From Oryzicola mucosus (GTDB lineage Bacteria; Pseudomonadota; Alphaproteobacteria; Rhizobiales; Rhizobiaceae), in assembly GCF_014534685.1 (NCBI RefSeq), contig NZ_JACVVX010000002.1, positions 742,772 through 806,771 of the forward strand: a stretch of 64,000 nucleotides of DNA, read 5' to 3'. The position numbers and the translations under genes are program-made. Below the pieces are notes generated by a model. The model ran no database searches, was not told the origin of the DNA, and was given only the letters and a program-made list of their open reading frames with translations. Positions 46,614 to 54,266 of this stretch are shown piece by piece (within the stretch, counting starts at the first letter, position 1; each line of letters begins with the position of its first letter).

Positions 46614-48073
46614 GAGGGTCCCTTCAGACGCTTATAGAGTTGCAGAGCGCGGTCACGCGCCTTTTTGTGATCGACTACAGGTACGGGATAATTCGTGCCG
46701 AGTTTCACGCCGGCGGCATCGAGAACGTCTTTTGATGCAGCCCACGGGCTGTGGATGTATTTGTCCGGCAGTTCGGAAAGTTCCGGCACAAAACGTCTGA
46801 TGTAATCGCCCTTCGGATCGAACTTTTCACCCTGGAGAATCGGATTGAAGATGCGGAAATAGGGCGACGCATCGGCACCAGACCCCGCCACCCACTGCCA
46901 GCTTGCGGCGTTGTTGGCTGGATCGGCATCGACCAGCGTATCCCAGAACCAGGCCTCGCCCTTTCGCCAGTCGACCAGCAGGTGCTTGATCAGGAACGAC
47001 GCGGTGATCATCCGCACGCGGTTGTGCATCCAGCCGCTCTGCCAGAGTTGGCGCATGCCCGCATCGACGATGGGATAGCCGGTCTGGCCTTTCTGCCAGG
47101 CTTTCAACAGCTTGCCGTCATTCTCCCAGGCGAAGGCGTCGAAGCTGGGGTTGAAGTTCTGCGTTGCCAGGTCCGGGTTGTGGAACAGCAGATGGTAGGA
47201 GAATTCGCGCCAGCCGACCTCTTTGCGGAACGTGTCGACATCGCCGGTCGGGGCGTCGATCGTCTTCGATCGAAGGGCACGAAAGATTTGAAAGGGCGTA
47301 ATTTCGCCGAAGGCGAGATGGGGTGAAAGCCGCGACGTGCCATTCACCGAGGGAAGGTCGCGTCGTTCCGCATACCCCTTGATCGCGTCGCCCAGAAAAT
47401 CGTCGAGCCGTGCACGCGCCGCGGTTTCTCCTGGGGTCCAAGCCTCGCGGATACGCTTCGCCCAATCAGGCGCGGTTGGCAGGAGGTTCCAGTCCTTGAG
47501 ATCGTCCGACGCCAGTTTTCTGGGATAGGGTTTCAGCGCCTTTGGGGCATCCACGGGATCGCGGGGTTCGATATGGCCGGAGAGAGAGCGCCAGAACGGT
47601 GTGAAAACCTTATAGGATGTGCCGCCGCCGGTCTTGGTCAGCGACGGCTCATGCAGCAAGTGGCCGTCAAAGCTTTCGACGTGGAGACCCCGGTTACGCA
47701 GGTCGAGCTTCAAGGACGAATCGAGCTCTATGCAGGCCGGATCGTAACGGCGATTCCAGAACACGGCTGTCGCGCCGGTTTCTTCGATCAGAGTGTGGAG
47801 CGTCGTGGCGGTCGGCCCAGCCTGCAGGACAAGATGAGCGCCAAGCTTTTGAAGCGCGCCGGCCAACTCGGAAAGGGAGTGATGCAGCCACCAGAGGCGG
47901 GCGGCGCCGAGATCGCGCCGGGCCGGTTCCCTGTCGCGGATATAGACGGGGATGACCGGCGCGCCGGTGTCGGCTGCGGCTGAAAGCGCTCGATTGTCGT
48001 GGATTCGAAGATCATCCCTGAACAGGATGAGGACCGGACGGGGCTGCGCTTTTGTCTGCTCGTCTCGTACCAT
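46610..48073 (-). CDS. phrB: Deoxyribodipyrimidine photolyase
   Basis: A 487-residue light-dependent enzyme that splits cyclobutane pyrimidine dimers. The N-terminal alpha/beta antenna domain starts VLILFRDDLRIHDN. The FAD domain has TSRLSPHLAFGEIT, VGWREFSYHLLFHNP, DAGMRQLWQSGWMHNRVRM and DADPANNAASWQWVAGSG. First gene of a four-gene operon with photo-oxidative stress logic. A TGATCC element (48109-48104) lies 31 bases upstream but lacks a good -10 partner. Confidence 0.95.
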   Translation of the reverse strand: MVRDEQTKAQPRPVLILFRDDLRIHDNRALSAAADTGAPVIPVYIRDREPARRDLGAARLWWLHHSLSELAGALQKLGAHLVLQAGPTATTLHTLIEETGATAVFWNRRYDPACIELDSSLKLDLRNRGLHVESFDGHLLHEPSLTKTGGGTSYKVFTPFWRSLSGHIEPRDPVDAPKALKPYPRKLASDDLKDWNLLPTAPDWAKRIREAWTPGETAARARLDDFLGDAIKGYAERRDLPSVNGTSRLSPHLAFGEITPFQIFRALRSKTIDAPTGDVDTFRKEVGWREFSYHLLFHNPDLATQNFNPSFDAFAWENDGKLLKAWQKGQTGYPIVDAGMRQLWQSGWMHNRVRMITASFLIKHLLVDWRKGEAWFWDTLVDADPANNAASWQWVAGSGADASPYFRIFNPILQGEKFDPKGDYIRRFVPELSELPDKYIHSPWAASKDVLDAAGVKLGTNYPVPVVDHKKARDRALQLYKRLKGPS

Positions 48074-48244
48074 TGTCCCCGCGCCGAATGTCGTTGATGC
48101 AACGGATCATTGTACGTGGAGACGGCGAAAACGGATTGTCGGCGGGGACGACAAGCGCGCAGGACTAAGGTTTCCGGTGACGGAAAGATCGGGCGGCGTT
48201 GTAATTCTACGCTGACCACGGTGCGCCGGCAAAGCGCGTCGCCC

Positions 48245-48284
48245 AAAACAAAAACGAGCCCCCGACAGTGTCGGAAGAGCCCGT
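48245..48284 (-). terminator. Intrinsic terminator of the DUF1127 gene
   Basis: On the minus strand a GGGCTC...GGGGGCTCG hairpin with inner CCGACA/TGTCGG is followed by TTTTTGTTTT. Confidence 0.85.
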
Positions 48285-48312
48285 TTGCTTGTGCCTTTTC
48301 AATGAGGCTGTA

Positions 48313-48471
48313 TCAGCCGAACCGTGCGGCGCGCGCCGAGGCCTTGGCGACAAAGCGGATGTCGGAGCGTTGGATGCCGAGATCGCTGAGATCGCGGTTG
48401 GTGCAACGGCTCAACTCGTCGACTGTCTGCCGATAGAGGCGCCATTCGCGGAACTTGGTACGGATACTCAT
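48313..48471 (-). CDS. DUF1127 (YjiS-like) small protein
   Basis: A 52-residue protein starting MSIRTKFREWRLYRQTVDEL and ending ARAARFG. The central LSRCTNRDLSDLGIQRSDI is the DUF1127 signature (xL-x2-L-x2-hxDLGI). Such short Arg-rich proteins are common in rhizobia. Some affect small-RNA maturation or phosphate and carbon uptake in Agrobacterium; the role of this one is unknown. It stands alone, with its own terminator, downstream of mucR. Confidence 0.85.
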   Translation of the reverse strand: MSIRTKFREWRLYRQTVDELSRCTNRDLSDLGIQRSDIRFVAKASARAARFG

Positions 48472-48583
48472 GATCGTTCTCTGTCTCTTTTAGAACAATC
48501 CTCCCGTTCGCCAAAATAGCAATTTCGGTTGCAACGAAAAGCGCTGATGCTGCATGGCAGCAATGCGTTTTGTGCGACGCAAT

Positions 48584-48608
48584 AAAAAACCCCGGCGAAC
48601 CGGGGTTT
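48584..48608 (-). terminator. Intrinsic terminator of mucR
   Basis: AAACCCCGG/CCGGGGTTT stem with a TTCG loop on the minus strand and a following T-run, about 25 bases after the mucR stop. Confidence 0.92.
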
Positions 48609-48630
48609 CGTTAAATGACACAGGCTGGCG

Positions 48631-49086
48631 TTACTTCGCTTTCGCGGCGCGCGTCTTCTTCGGTGCCGGCTCGGGTTCCGGTTCGGCAACCGAGGCTTTC
48701 CCGAGGCCCAATTGCTTGGCGAGTTCGGAGCGGCGCGCGGCATAGCTCGGCGCAACCATCGGATAGTCCTTGGGCAGGCCCCATTTCGTACGGTAAGCCT
48801 CGGGCGTAAGACCGTAGTGAACCGCCAGATGCCGTTTCAAGGATTTGAACTTCTTTCCATCTTCCAGGCAGACGATGTGATCGTTCTGGATGGATTTCTT
48901 GGGATTCACGGCGGGAACAAGCGGTTCCACGGGCGTCTCGGCCGGACTGGAAAGCGCTGCGATCGAGGCATTCACACTTGCGATCAACTCGGGCAGGGCT
49001 GACGCCGGCAACTGGTTCTTTTCAACATACGCGCTGACGATGTGAGCCGTCAGTTCCAGGATATCAGCCTTGCTTTCGGCACTCAT
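48631..49086 (-). CDS. mucR: MucR/Ros family zinc-finger transcriptional regulator
   Basis: A 151-residue regulator of the MucR/Ros type, which represses AT-rich targets such as exopolysaccharide, motility and virulence genes in rhizobia and Brucella. The finger has C73, D76, H86 and H90 (CLEDGKKFKSLKRHLAVH), the MucR form with Asp replacing the second Cys. The conserved region continues as YGLTPEAYRTKWGLPKDYPM. The N-terminal helices should oligomerise and the tail is Lys/Ala-rich. It follows rne on the same strand. Confidence 0.93.
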   Translation of the reverse strand: MSAESKADILELTAHIVSAYVEKNQLPASALPELIASVNASIAALSSPAETPVEPLVPAVNPKKSIQNDHIVCLEDGKKFKSLKRHLAVHYGLTPEAYRTKWGLPKDYPMVAPSYAARRSELAKQLGLGKASVAEPEPEPAPKKTRAAKAK

Positions 49087-49193
49087 CTTGTTTTCTCCAT
49101 TCTGGTGTCATCGGACTCAAGGCGCAAATCCTCGAATATTCTGACTCTCTACGAATAGAGAAAAGAAACGGATCACACAAAAACACGAGAAAT

Positions 49194-49232
49194 GCGAAAG
49201 TTACCCTACTTTTTTCGCAGGGTAACTTTCGC
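49194..49232 (-). terminator. Large hairpin after rne
   Basis: A perfect 14-bp inverted repeat (GCGAAAGTTACCCT and its complement) with an 11-base loop starts eight bases after the rne stop. A T-rich segment follows about 10 bases later. It probably ends or protects the rne message before mucR. Confidence 0.75.
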
Positions 49233-49240
49233 TTCGTATC

Positions 49241-52171
49241 TCAGAAGAATCCTCGGCGTTGCCACCAGCCACCCTTCTTAGGTTTTTCTTCACCGGTCTC
49301 TTCGGATTGTTCTTCTACGACCTGAGGTTGTTCAACCTCCGCCGGTTGTTCAGCTTGGGCAGCAGCTTCAGTTGCCTCGGCTTGGACTGTTGTGTCCTCA
49401 GCCTCGGCTTGGGCTGCTGCTTCCTCGACCGCCGGCTCCGCTTCCTTGGTCGTCTTGCGCCGTGTCGCGCGGCGTTTGGCAGGCTTTGCGTCCTCGGCCG
49501 GAGCTTCTTCCGCTTCTGCAGCCGTTGCTTCGCCAGGAACCGTTTCTGCTACGGCCTTTTTGCTCCGCGTGCTGCGGCGGGGCTTCTTGACCGGTTCGGC
49601 TGGCTTTTCTTCCTCGGCAGGCTCGGTGGAAACGACTTCGATATCGGTCGCCTCCACTTGGACTTCGGCAACAGGCTCTGCGTCGACGGCGGACTCTTCT
49701 TCCGCAGCCGAAACGTCCTGATCGGCCGAAGCATCGTCGCCGTTTTCGGACAGTGCATCGTCGTCGCGACGATTGCGCTTTCCGCCGCGTTTGCCACGGC
49801 GACGCTTCTTCACACCTTCACCGTCCGAAGCCTCAGCGTCGTCGCCGGCCTTGATCTCCTGCTCGTCCGCCTGGCTCTCGGCGTTGCCGTCCGCGTCATC
49901 GTCCGAAACTTCACCAGTCGTAAGCGTCTGGTTTGGCTCGGTCGTTGCGGCATCGTCACGATCGCGACCGCCGCGCCGACGCCGACGGCGCTTGCGTTTG
50001 CGGTTGGCGTCGCCATTGGCCTGCTGCGGCGCCGAGGACTGCGGCTGCGCCTTGACGGGCTGCTCTTCAGCTTCCTCTTCGGCCTCAACCTCGACGATTT
50101 CTTCGTCTTCGATCTCGGGCTCTTCATAAGTGACCAAAGTGGGCACTTCGGTGGTCAGCGGCTTTTCGGCAACTGCCCCGCGCAGGATCGCGTGGTGGGC
50201 CGCGCCGACGGTCTCATCGGGCTCCAATGTGATCGTCACCGCAAAGCGCTTCTCGAGATCGACCAGCGAACTGCGCTTGTGATTGAGAATGTAGAGTGCC
50301 GTTGCGACGGGCGTCTTGACTGTGATGTGGTGACGCGAATCCTTCAGCAGGGATTCCTCGATGGCGCGGACGACAAGCAGCGCCACCGACGAATCCGACC
50401 GGACGTGGCCAGTTCCGCCGCAATGCGGGCAGGGCTTCATCGTGCTTTCGAGCACGCTGGCGCGAATGCGCTGGCGGGACATTTCGAGCAGGCCGAAATG
50501 CGAAATGCGTCCCACCTGGATGCGCGCGCGATCGTTTTTCAGGCAGTCCTTCATCTTCTTCTCGACAGCCCGGTTGTTCCGGTTCTCTTCCATGTCGATG
50601 AAGTCGATGACGATCAGGCCGGCAAGGTCGCGCAGCCGTAACTGGCGGGCAACCTCTTCGGCTGCCTCCAGATTGGTGTGCAGCGCCGTCTCCTCGATGG
50701 AATGCTCCTTGGTGGAGCGACCGGAGTTGACGTCGATGGCAACCAGGGCTTCGGTCTGGTTGATGATGATGTAGCCGCCAGACTTGAGCGTCACCTGGGG
50801 TTGCAGCATGCGGTCGAGCTGGGCTTCGATGCCGCTGCGCACCAGGATCGGTGTCGTGTCGCGGTAGGGCTGCACGACCTTTGCGTGGCTCGGCATGAGC
50901 ATGCGCATGAAGTCCTTGGCCTCGCGATAGCCTTCCTCGCCGGAAACAAGGATTTCGTCGATATCCTTATTGTAGAGGTCGCGTACGGACCGCTTGATCA
51001 GGCTGCCTTCTTCATAGACGAGGGCAGGAGCCGACGACTGCAGCGTCAGCGTCCTGACATTCTCCCACAGGCGCATCAGATATTCGTAGTCGCGCTTGAT
51101 CTCCGCCTTGGTGCGGCTTTCGCCGGCGGTGCGCAGAATGACGCCCATGCCCTTCGGCACTTCCAGTTCAGCGACGACTTCCTTGAGGCGCTTGCGGTCC
51201 TGCGCATTGGTGATCTTGCGCGAGATGCCGCCACCGCGCGCGGTGTTGGGCATCAGCACCGAATAACGGCCTGCGAGCGACAGATAGGTCGTCAGCGCAG
51301 CGCCCTTGTTGCCGCGCTCTTCCTTGACCACCTGAACCAGGAGGATCTGGCGGCGCTTGATGACTTCCTGGATCTTGTAATGACGGCGGACAGGACGGCG
51401 ACGGTCGCGCGCTTCTTCGATGGCGTCTTCGGCGCCGACAGACTCGATCTCATGGTCGTCGTCGTTGGACGAGGAGATTTCCTCGACGGTGCCGTGGTTG
51501 ACCTCGTCGGATTCCTGCTTGTCGCCGCGCGGCGCTTCCGAAATTTCATCGACTTCGACAGCCGCGGCTATCGATTTTGGTCCCGACGTCTCGCCGTCGT
51601 CGGAAGACGGTTCGTCATTGCCGGACTGCCCGTCACCGTCAGGCTGGTCCGAATCGCCGGCAGGCGCCGCCTCGTTGCTCTCTGCGGCTACATCCAGAAC
51701 GGTGTCGTCGGTTTCGCCTGGCGTCGCCTCGGCATTTCCATCTGAGTCCGATTCGGAAGCGTCCGACGCTTCGGCTGGCTTGTTCTCGTCTTCGCTCCGG
51801 CCGCGATTGCGTCCACGCCGCTTGTTGCGGCGTCCGCGTCCACGGTCTTCGCCGTCTTCGTCTTCGGCGTCCTCATCCTCGGCTTCCTGCGCCTCGGCGC
51901 GCAAAAGCGCCTGACGGTCCGCTACCGGGATTTGATAGTAGTCGGGATGGATTTCGCTGAAAGCCAGAAAGCCGTGGCGATTGCCGCCATATTCGACAAA
52001 AGCGGCTTGGAGGGATGGTTCAACACGGGTGACCCGCGCCAGGTAGATATTGCCTTTTAATTGCTTTTTGTCTTGTGACTCAAAATCGAATTCTTCGATT
52101 CTGTTACCGCGCGTGACGACAACGCGGGTCTCCTCCGGGTGGGAGGCGTCGATCAGCATCTTGTTGGCCAT
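49241..52171 (-). CDS. rne: Ribonuclease E
   Basis: A 976-residue endoribonuclease and degradosome scaffold. The S1 domain begins after MANKMLIDASHPEE and is split between HPDYYQIP and YKIQEVIKRRQ by about 180 acidic and Arg-rich residues, as in other rhizobia. The catalytic part has YLSLAGRYSVLMPNT, VAIDVNSG with the metal-binding Asp, VIDFIDME, and the zinc-link CPHCGGTGHV. The last 300 residues are a disordered charged scaffold ending KKGGWWQRRGFF. ATG 52171 has GGGAGG upstream. Two DEAD-box helicases in the window are possible partners. Confidence 0.96.
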   Translation of the reverse strand: MANKMLIDASHPEETRVVVTRGNRIEEFDFESQDKKQLKGNIYLARVTRVEPSLQAAFVEYGGNRHGFLAFSEIHPDYYQIPVADRQALLRAEAQEAEDEDAEDEDGEDRGRGRRNKRRGRNRGRSEDENKPAEASDASESDSDGNAEATPGETDDTVLDVAAESNEAAPAGDSDQPDGDGQSGNDEPSSDDGETSGPKSIAAAVEVDEISEAPRGDKQESDEVNHGTVEEISSSNDDDHEIESVGAEDAIEEARDRRRPVRRHYKIQEVIKRRQILLVQVVKEERGNKGAALTTYLSLAGRYSVLMPNTARGGGISRKITNAQDRKRLKEVVAELEVPKGMGVILRTAGESRTKAEIKRDYEYLMRLWENVRTLTLQSSAPALVYEEGSLIKRSVRDLYNKDIDEILVSGEEGYREAKDFMRMLMPSHAKVVQPYRDTTPILVRSGIEAQLDRMLQPQVTLKSGGYIIINQTEALVAIDVNSGRSTKEHSIEETALHTNLEAAEEVARQLRLRDLAGLIVIDFIDMEENRNNRAVEKKMKDCLKNDRARIQVGRISHFGLLEMSRQRIRASVLESTMKPCPHCGGTGHVRSDSSVALLVVRAIEESLLKDSRHHITVKTPVATALYILNHKRSSLVDLEKRFAVTITLEPDETVGAAHHAILRGAVAEKPLTTEVPTLVTYEEPEIEDEEIVEVEAEEEAEEQPVKAQPQSSAPQQANGDANRKRKRRRRRRGGRDRDDAATTEPNQTLTTGEVSDDDADGNAESQADEQEIKAGDDAEASDGEGVKKRRRGKRGGKRNRRDDDALSENGDDASADQDVSAAEEESAVDAEPVAEVQVEATDIEVVSTEPAEEEKPAEPVKKPRRSTRSKKAVAETVPGEATAAEAEEAPAEDAKPAKRRATRRKTTKEAEPAVEEAAAQAEAEDTTVQAEATEAAAQAEQPAEVEQPQVVEEQSEETGEEKPKKGGWWQRRGFF

Positions 52172-52852
52172 TATTGATTTTCCTCCCGGCAGGCATGGCG
52201 AAAGGGCGACGGGCATAAGCCGGTCGCCTTGATTCAGCCGTGTTGTGCGTGCCGGACATTGTAGTGCCCGCAGGTCGCTGGAGAAGCGTCAGGACGGTTC
52301 CGCCCGCAGCCACCATGGCGCGGTTCTGTGCGGACCTTCTCCTGTATGCTCCTAGAGCCATTGCGTAACCTTGCGGCACCTTCTTTTGATCCAAAGCCCG
52401 GAAATCCGGACCAGCTATTGTGCTCGTACTGAGCCGGCTCGGAACACATCCGGCCGTTTTCCTCGCGCAGGCTTTCCTCTGCCAAAGAGAAAGGCTTGCG
52501 AAATTCTTTGTGATGGCTGCACTTCGATGAAGTATTCGAAGCGGACCGCTCGCACCTTCATCGCTTTCCGCCGAAAGCCAAGGTCGAATGATTGCAGTCA
52601 TCCACCATCGCTTTTATGGTTTGATCGGTTCGAAGGCAACCCCCGTTTGGATGCCGGCAAATTGGGCAGGGTATCCTGCGTCCCACGCCGAAAAGGGTTG
52701 TTAACCTTCTTTGATTACCTGTCATTAATCGACCCCGCCGTGGTAATGTCCGATGGAAACTGCAGAAGTTTCGGCGGCTTCCACGCATTGCGCAATCTTT
52801 GTACGGAGCTTCGACAGTGACTATCGGCTTTGCCGCTGTTGAACGGAACGAA
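52172..52852. promoter_or_regulatory. Divergent rne/amiC control region
   Basis: 681 bp between the divergent rne and amiC starts holds no convincing gene. The rne side is long enough for the extended 5' leader through which RNase E usually limits its own synthesis, and it has small inverted repeats such as CCGGA/TCCGG near 52400. The amiC side near 52700 contains a TTAACC half-site, possibly CtrA-related. I could not fix the promoters by eye. Confidence 0.5.
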
Positions 52853-54064
52853 ATGACAGGGGTGTCGCGATTCCTGTCATGGGTGTTTGTGCTGCTTGCC
52901 TTCATGTTCGGCGCTGCCACAACGGCGCATGCGCAGGACGCCCGGCTGATCGATTACAAGATGGCGGGCGATGCGACGCGCATGCGCATCGTCATGAATT
53001 TCGACCGTGAGCCCGAGCCGAAGTGGTTTCTTTTGCGCAGCCCGCACCGGCTGGTCATCGATCTTCCAGGCTCCCAGCTGGTCATCGATCCCCAACAGCT
53101 CAAGCCGCGCGGTCTTGTGGCCGGTGTGCAGTACGGCAAGCTCGACGACAGCGTTTCGCGGCTGGTCCTGGCGGGCAAGGGGCCTTTTTTGGTCGACAAG
53201 ATCGACGTGCTGCAAAATGAGGGCGCGCCGGGCTACCGAATCGTGGCCGATATTGCCGCGGCTTCGAACGCGGAGTTCGAATCCGCCCTTGCCATCCAGG
53301 CAGCGACCACCGGATCGACTGTCAGCACGCCCAAGACGGCGCGGGTCGGCACCGACGCTCCCGTGGCGGCAAAGCCGTTCACCATCGTCATCGATCCCGG
53401 CCATGGCGGTATCGACGGCGGCGCGGAAGGCCCGAGCGGGACCGTCGAAAAGGACATCACGCTCGCCTTTTCCCGTCAGCTCAAGGAGCGGCTCGAGTCG
53501 GTCGGCGCCTACAAGGTCGAACTGACCCGCGACGGCGACGAGTTCCTGAGGCTCGACGACCGCGTTCGCATCGCCCGGCAGGCGGGAGCCGATCTGATGA
53601 TCTCCGTTCATGCGGATACCATCCGCCTCAAGGGCATTCGCGGCGCCACGGTCTATACCATGTCGGACAAGGCGTCCGATGCCGAGGCGCAGGCGCTGGC
53701 AGACCGAGAAAACCTGTCCGATGCGTTGGCAGGTGTCGATATAGCGGAAGAAAACCACGCTGTTTCCGACATCCTCATCGACCTCATCCGGCGGGAAACG
53801 CATACGTTTTCGATAAAGTTCGCGCGCCTTCTGGTGGGAGAGTTGTCCAACTCAATCGGGATGATCAACAATCCGCACCGCTCTGCTGGCTTCCGCGTGC
53901 TGAAGGCGCCTGACGTGCCGTCCGTCCTTGTCGAACTCGGCTACCTCTCCAATACGGAAGACGAGGAACGGCTTCGCAATCCTGAATGGCGCAGCAAGGC
54001 GTCCGACAGCATCGCCAATGCAGTACAAGGCTTCGTCGCCGGGCTGCAGCGCGCCGGCGGCTGA
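52853..54064 (+). CDS. amiC: N-acetylmuramoyl-L-alanine amidase, AmiC type
   Basis: A 403-residue periplasmic amidase that cuts the peptide from muramic acid during septum splitting. It has a signal peptide (MTGVSRFLSWVFVLLAFMFG, cleavage near AHA|QD), an AMIN targeting domain (about 35-135), then Amidase_3 with zinc ligands in DPGHGGIDGGAEG, the Glu in TVEKDITLAF, and SVHAD. A regulatory helix-like insert around DLADRENLSDA fits EnvC-controlled enzymes. ATG 52853 gives the cleanest signal peptide; GTG 52817 behind GGAG is an alternative. Confidence 0.93.
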   Translation: MTGVSRFLSWVFVLLAFMFGAATTAHAQDARLIDYKMAGDATRMRIVMNFDREPEPKWFLLRSPHRLVIDLPGSQLVIDPQQLKPRGLVAGVQYGKLDDSVSRLVLAGKGPFLVDKIDVLQNEGAPGYRIVADIAAASNAEFESALAIQAATTGSTVSTPKTARVGTDAPVAAKPFTIVIDPGHGGIDGGAEGPSGTVEKDITLAFSRQLKERLESVGAYKVELTRDGDEFLRLDDRVRIARQAGADLMISVHADTIRLKGIRGATVYTMSDKASDAEAQALADRENLSDALAGVDIAEENHAVSDILIDLIRRETHTFSIKFARLLVGELSNSIGMINNPHRSAGFRVLKAPDVPSVLVELGYLSNTEDEERLRNPEWRSKASDSIANAVQGFVAGLQRAGG

Positions 54065-54200
54065 TAAAAAACGCCCGCCACGGCGTTGCAGTTTGGGCAC
54101 AGCGACCGGTTTAGTGGTATAGATTCGTCGGCGCGTTGCGGCATTTGCCGCATTTTGCCCACAAGAGCGCTCCAAAGCAGCTTAAAGCGTGGAGCGCGAA

Positions 54201-54234
54201 AAGCCGGCAGCTTGTGCATATGCCGGCTTTGTTT
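54201..54234 (+). terminator. Hairpin between amiC and mrcA
   Basis: AAGCCGGC/GCCGGCTT stem with a 13-base loop followed by TGTTT, about 137 bases after amiC and 33 before the PBP1A start. It may be a terminator or attenuator. Confidence 0.6.
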
Positions 54235-54266
54235 AGGGAATCCGCGGACCACGGACTGGAGCGGGC

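Noticed and set aside
48104..48109. TGATCC upstream of phrB as a full sigma-E promoter
   Set aside because: At 16 to 18 bases downstream there is no TAAG-like -10 element. The hexamer alone is expected several times by chance in intergenic DNA of this length.
49151..49175. TGATCC-N18-TAGAG upstream of mucR as a sigma-E promoter
   Set aside because: The -10 element matches weakly, the region is AT-rich, and mucR has no known link to singlet oxygen. It was left out of the features.
52104..52601. A 165-codon minus-strand frame in the rne leader
   Set aside because: It overlaps the start of rne in another frame, is Arg/Ser/Pro-rich like other shadows, and has no ribosome site.
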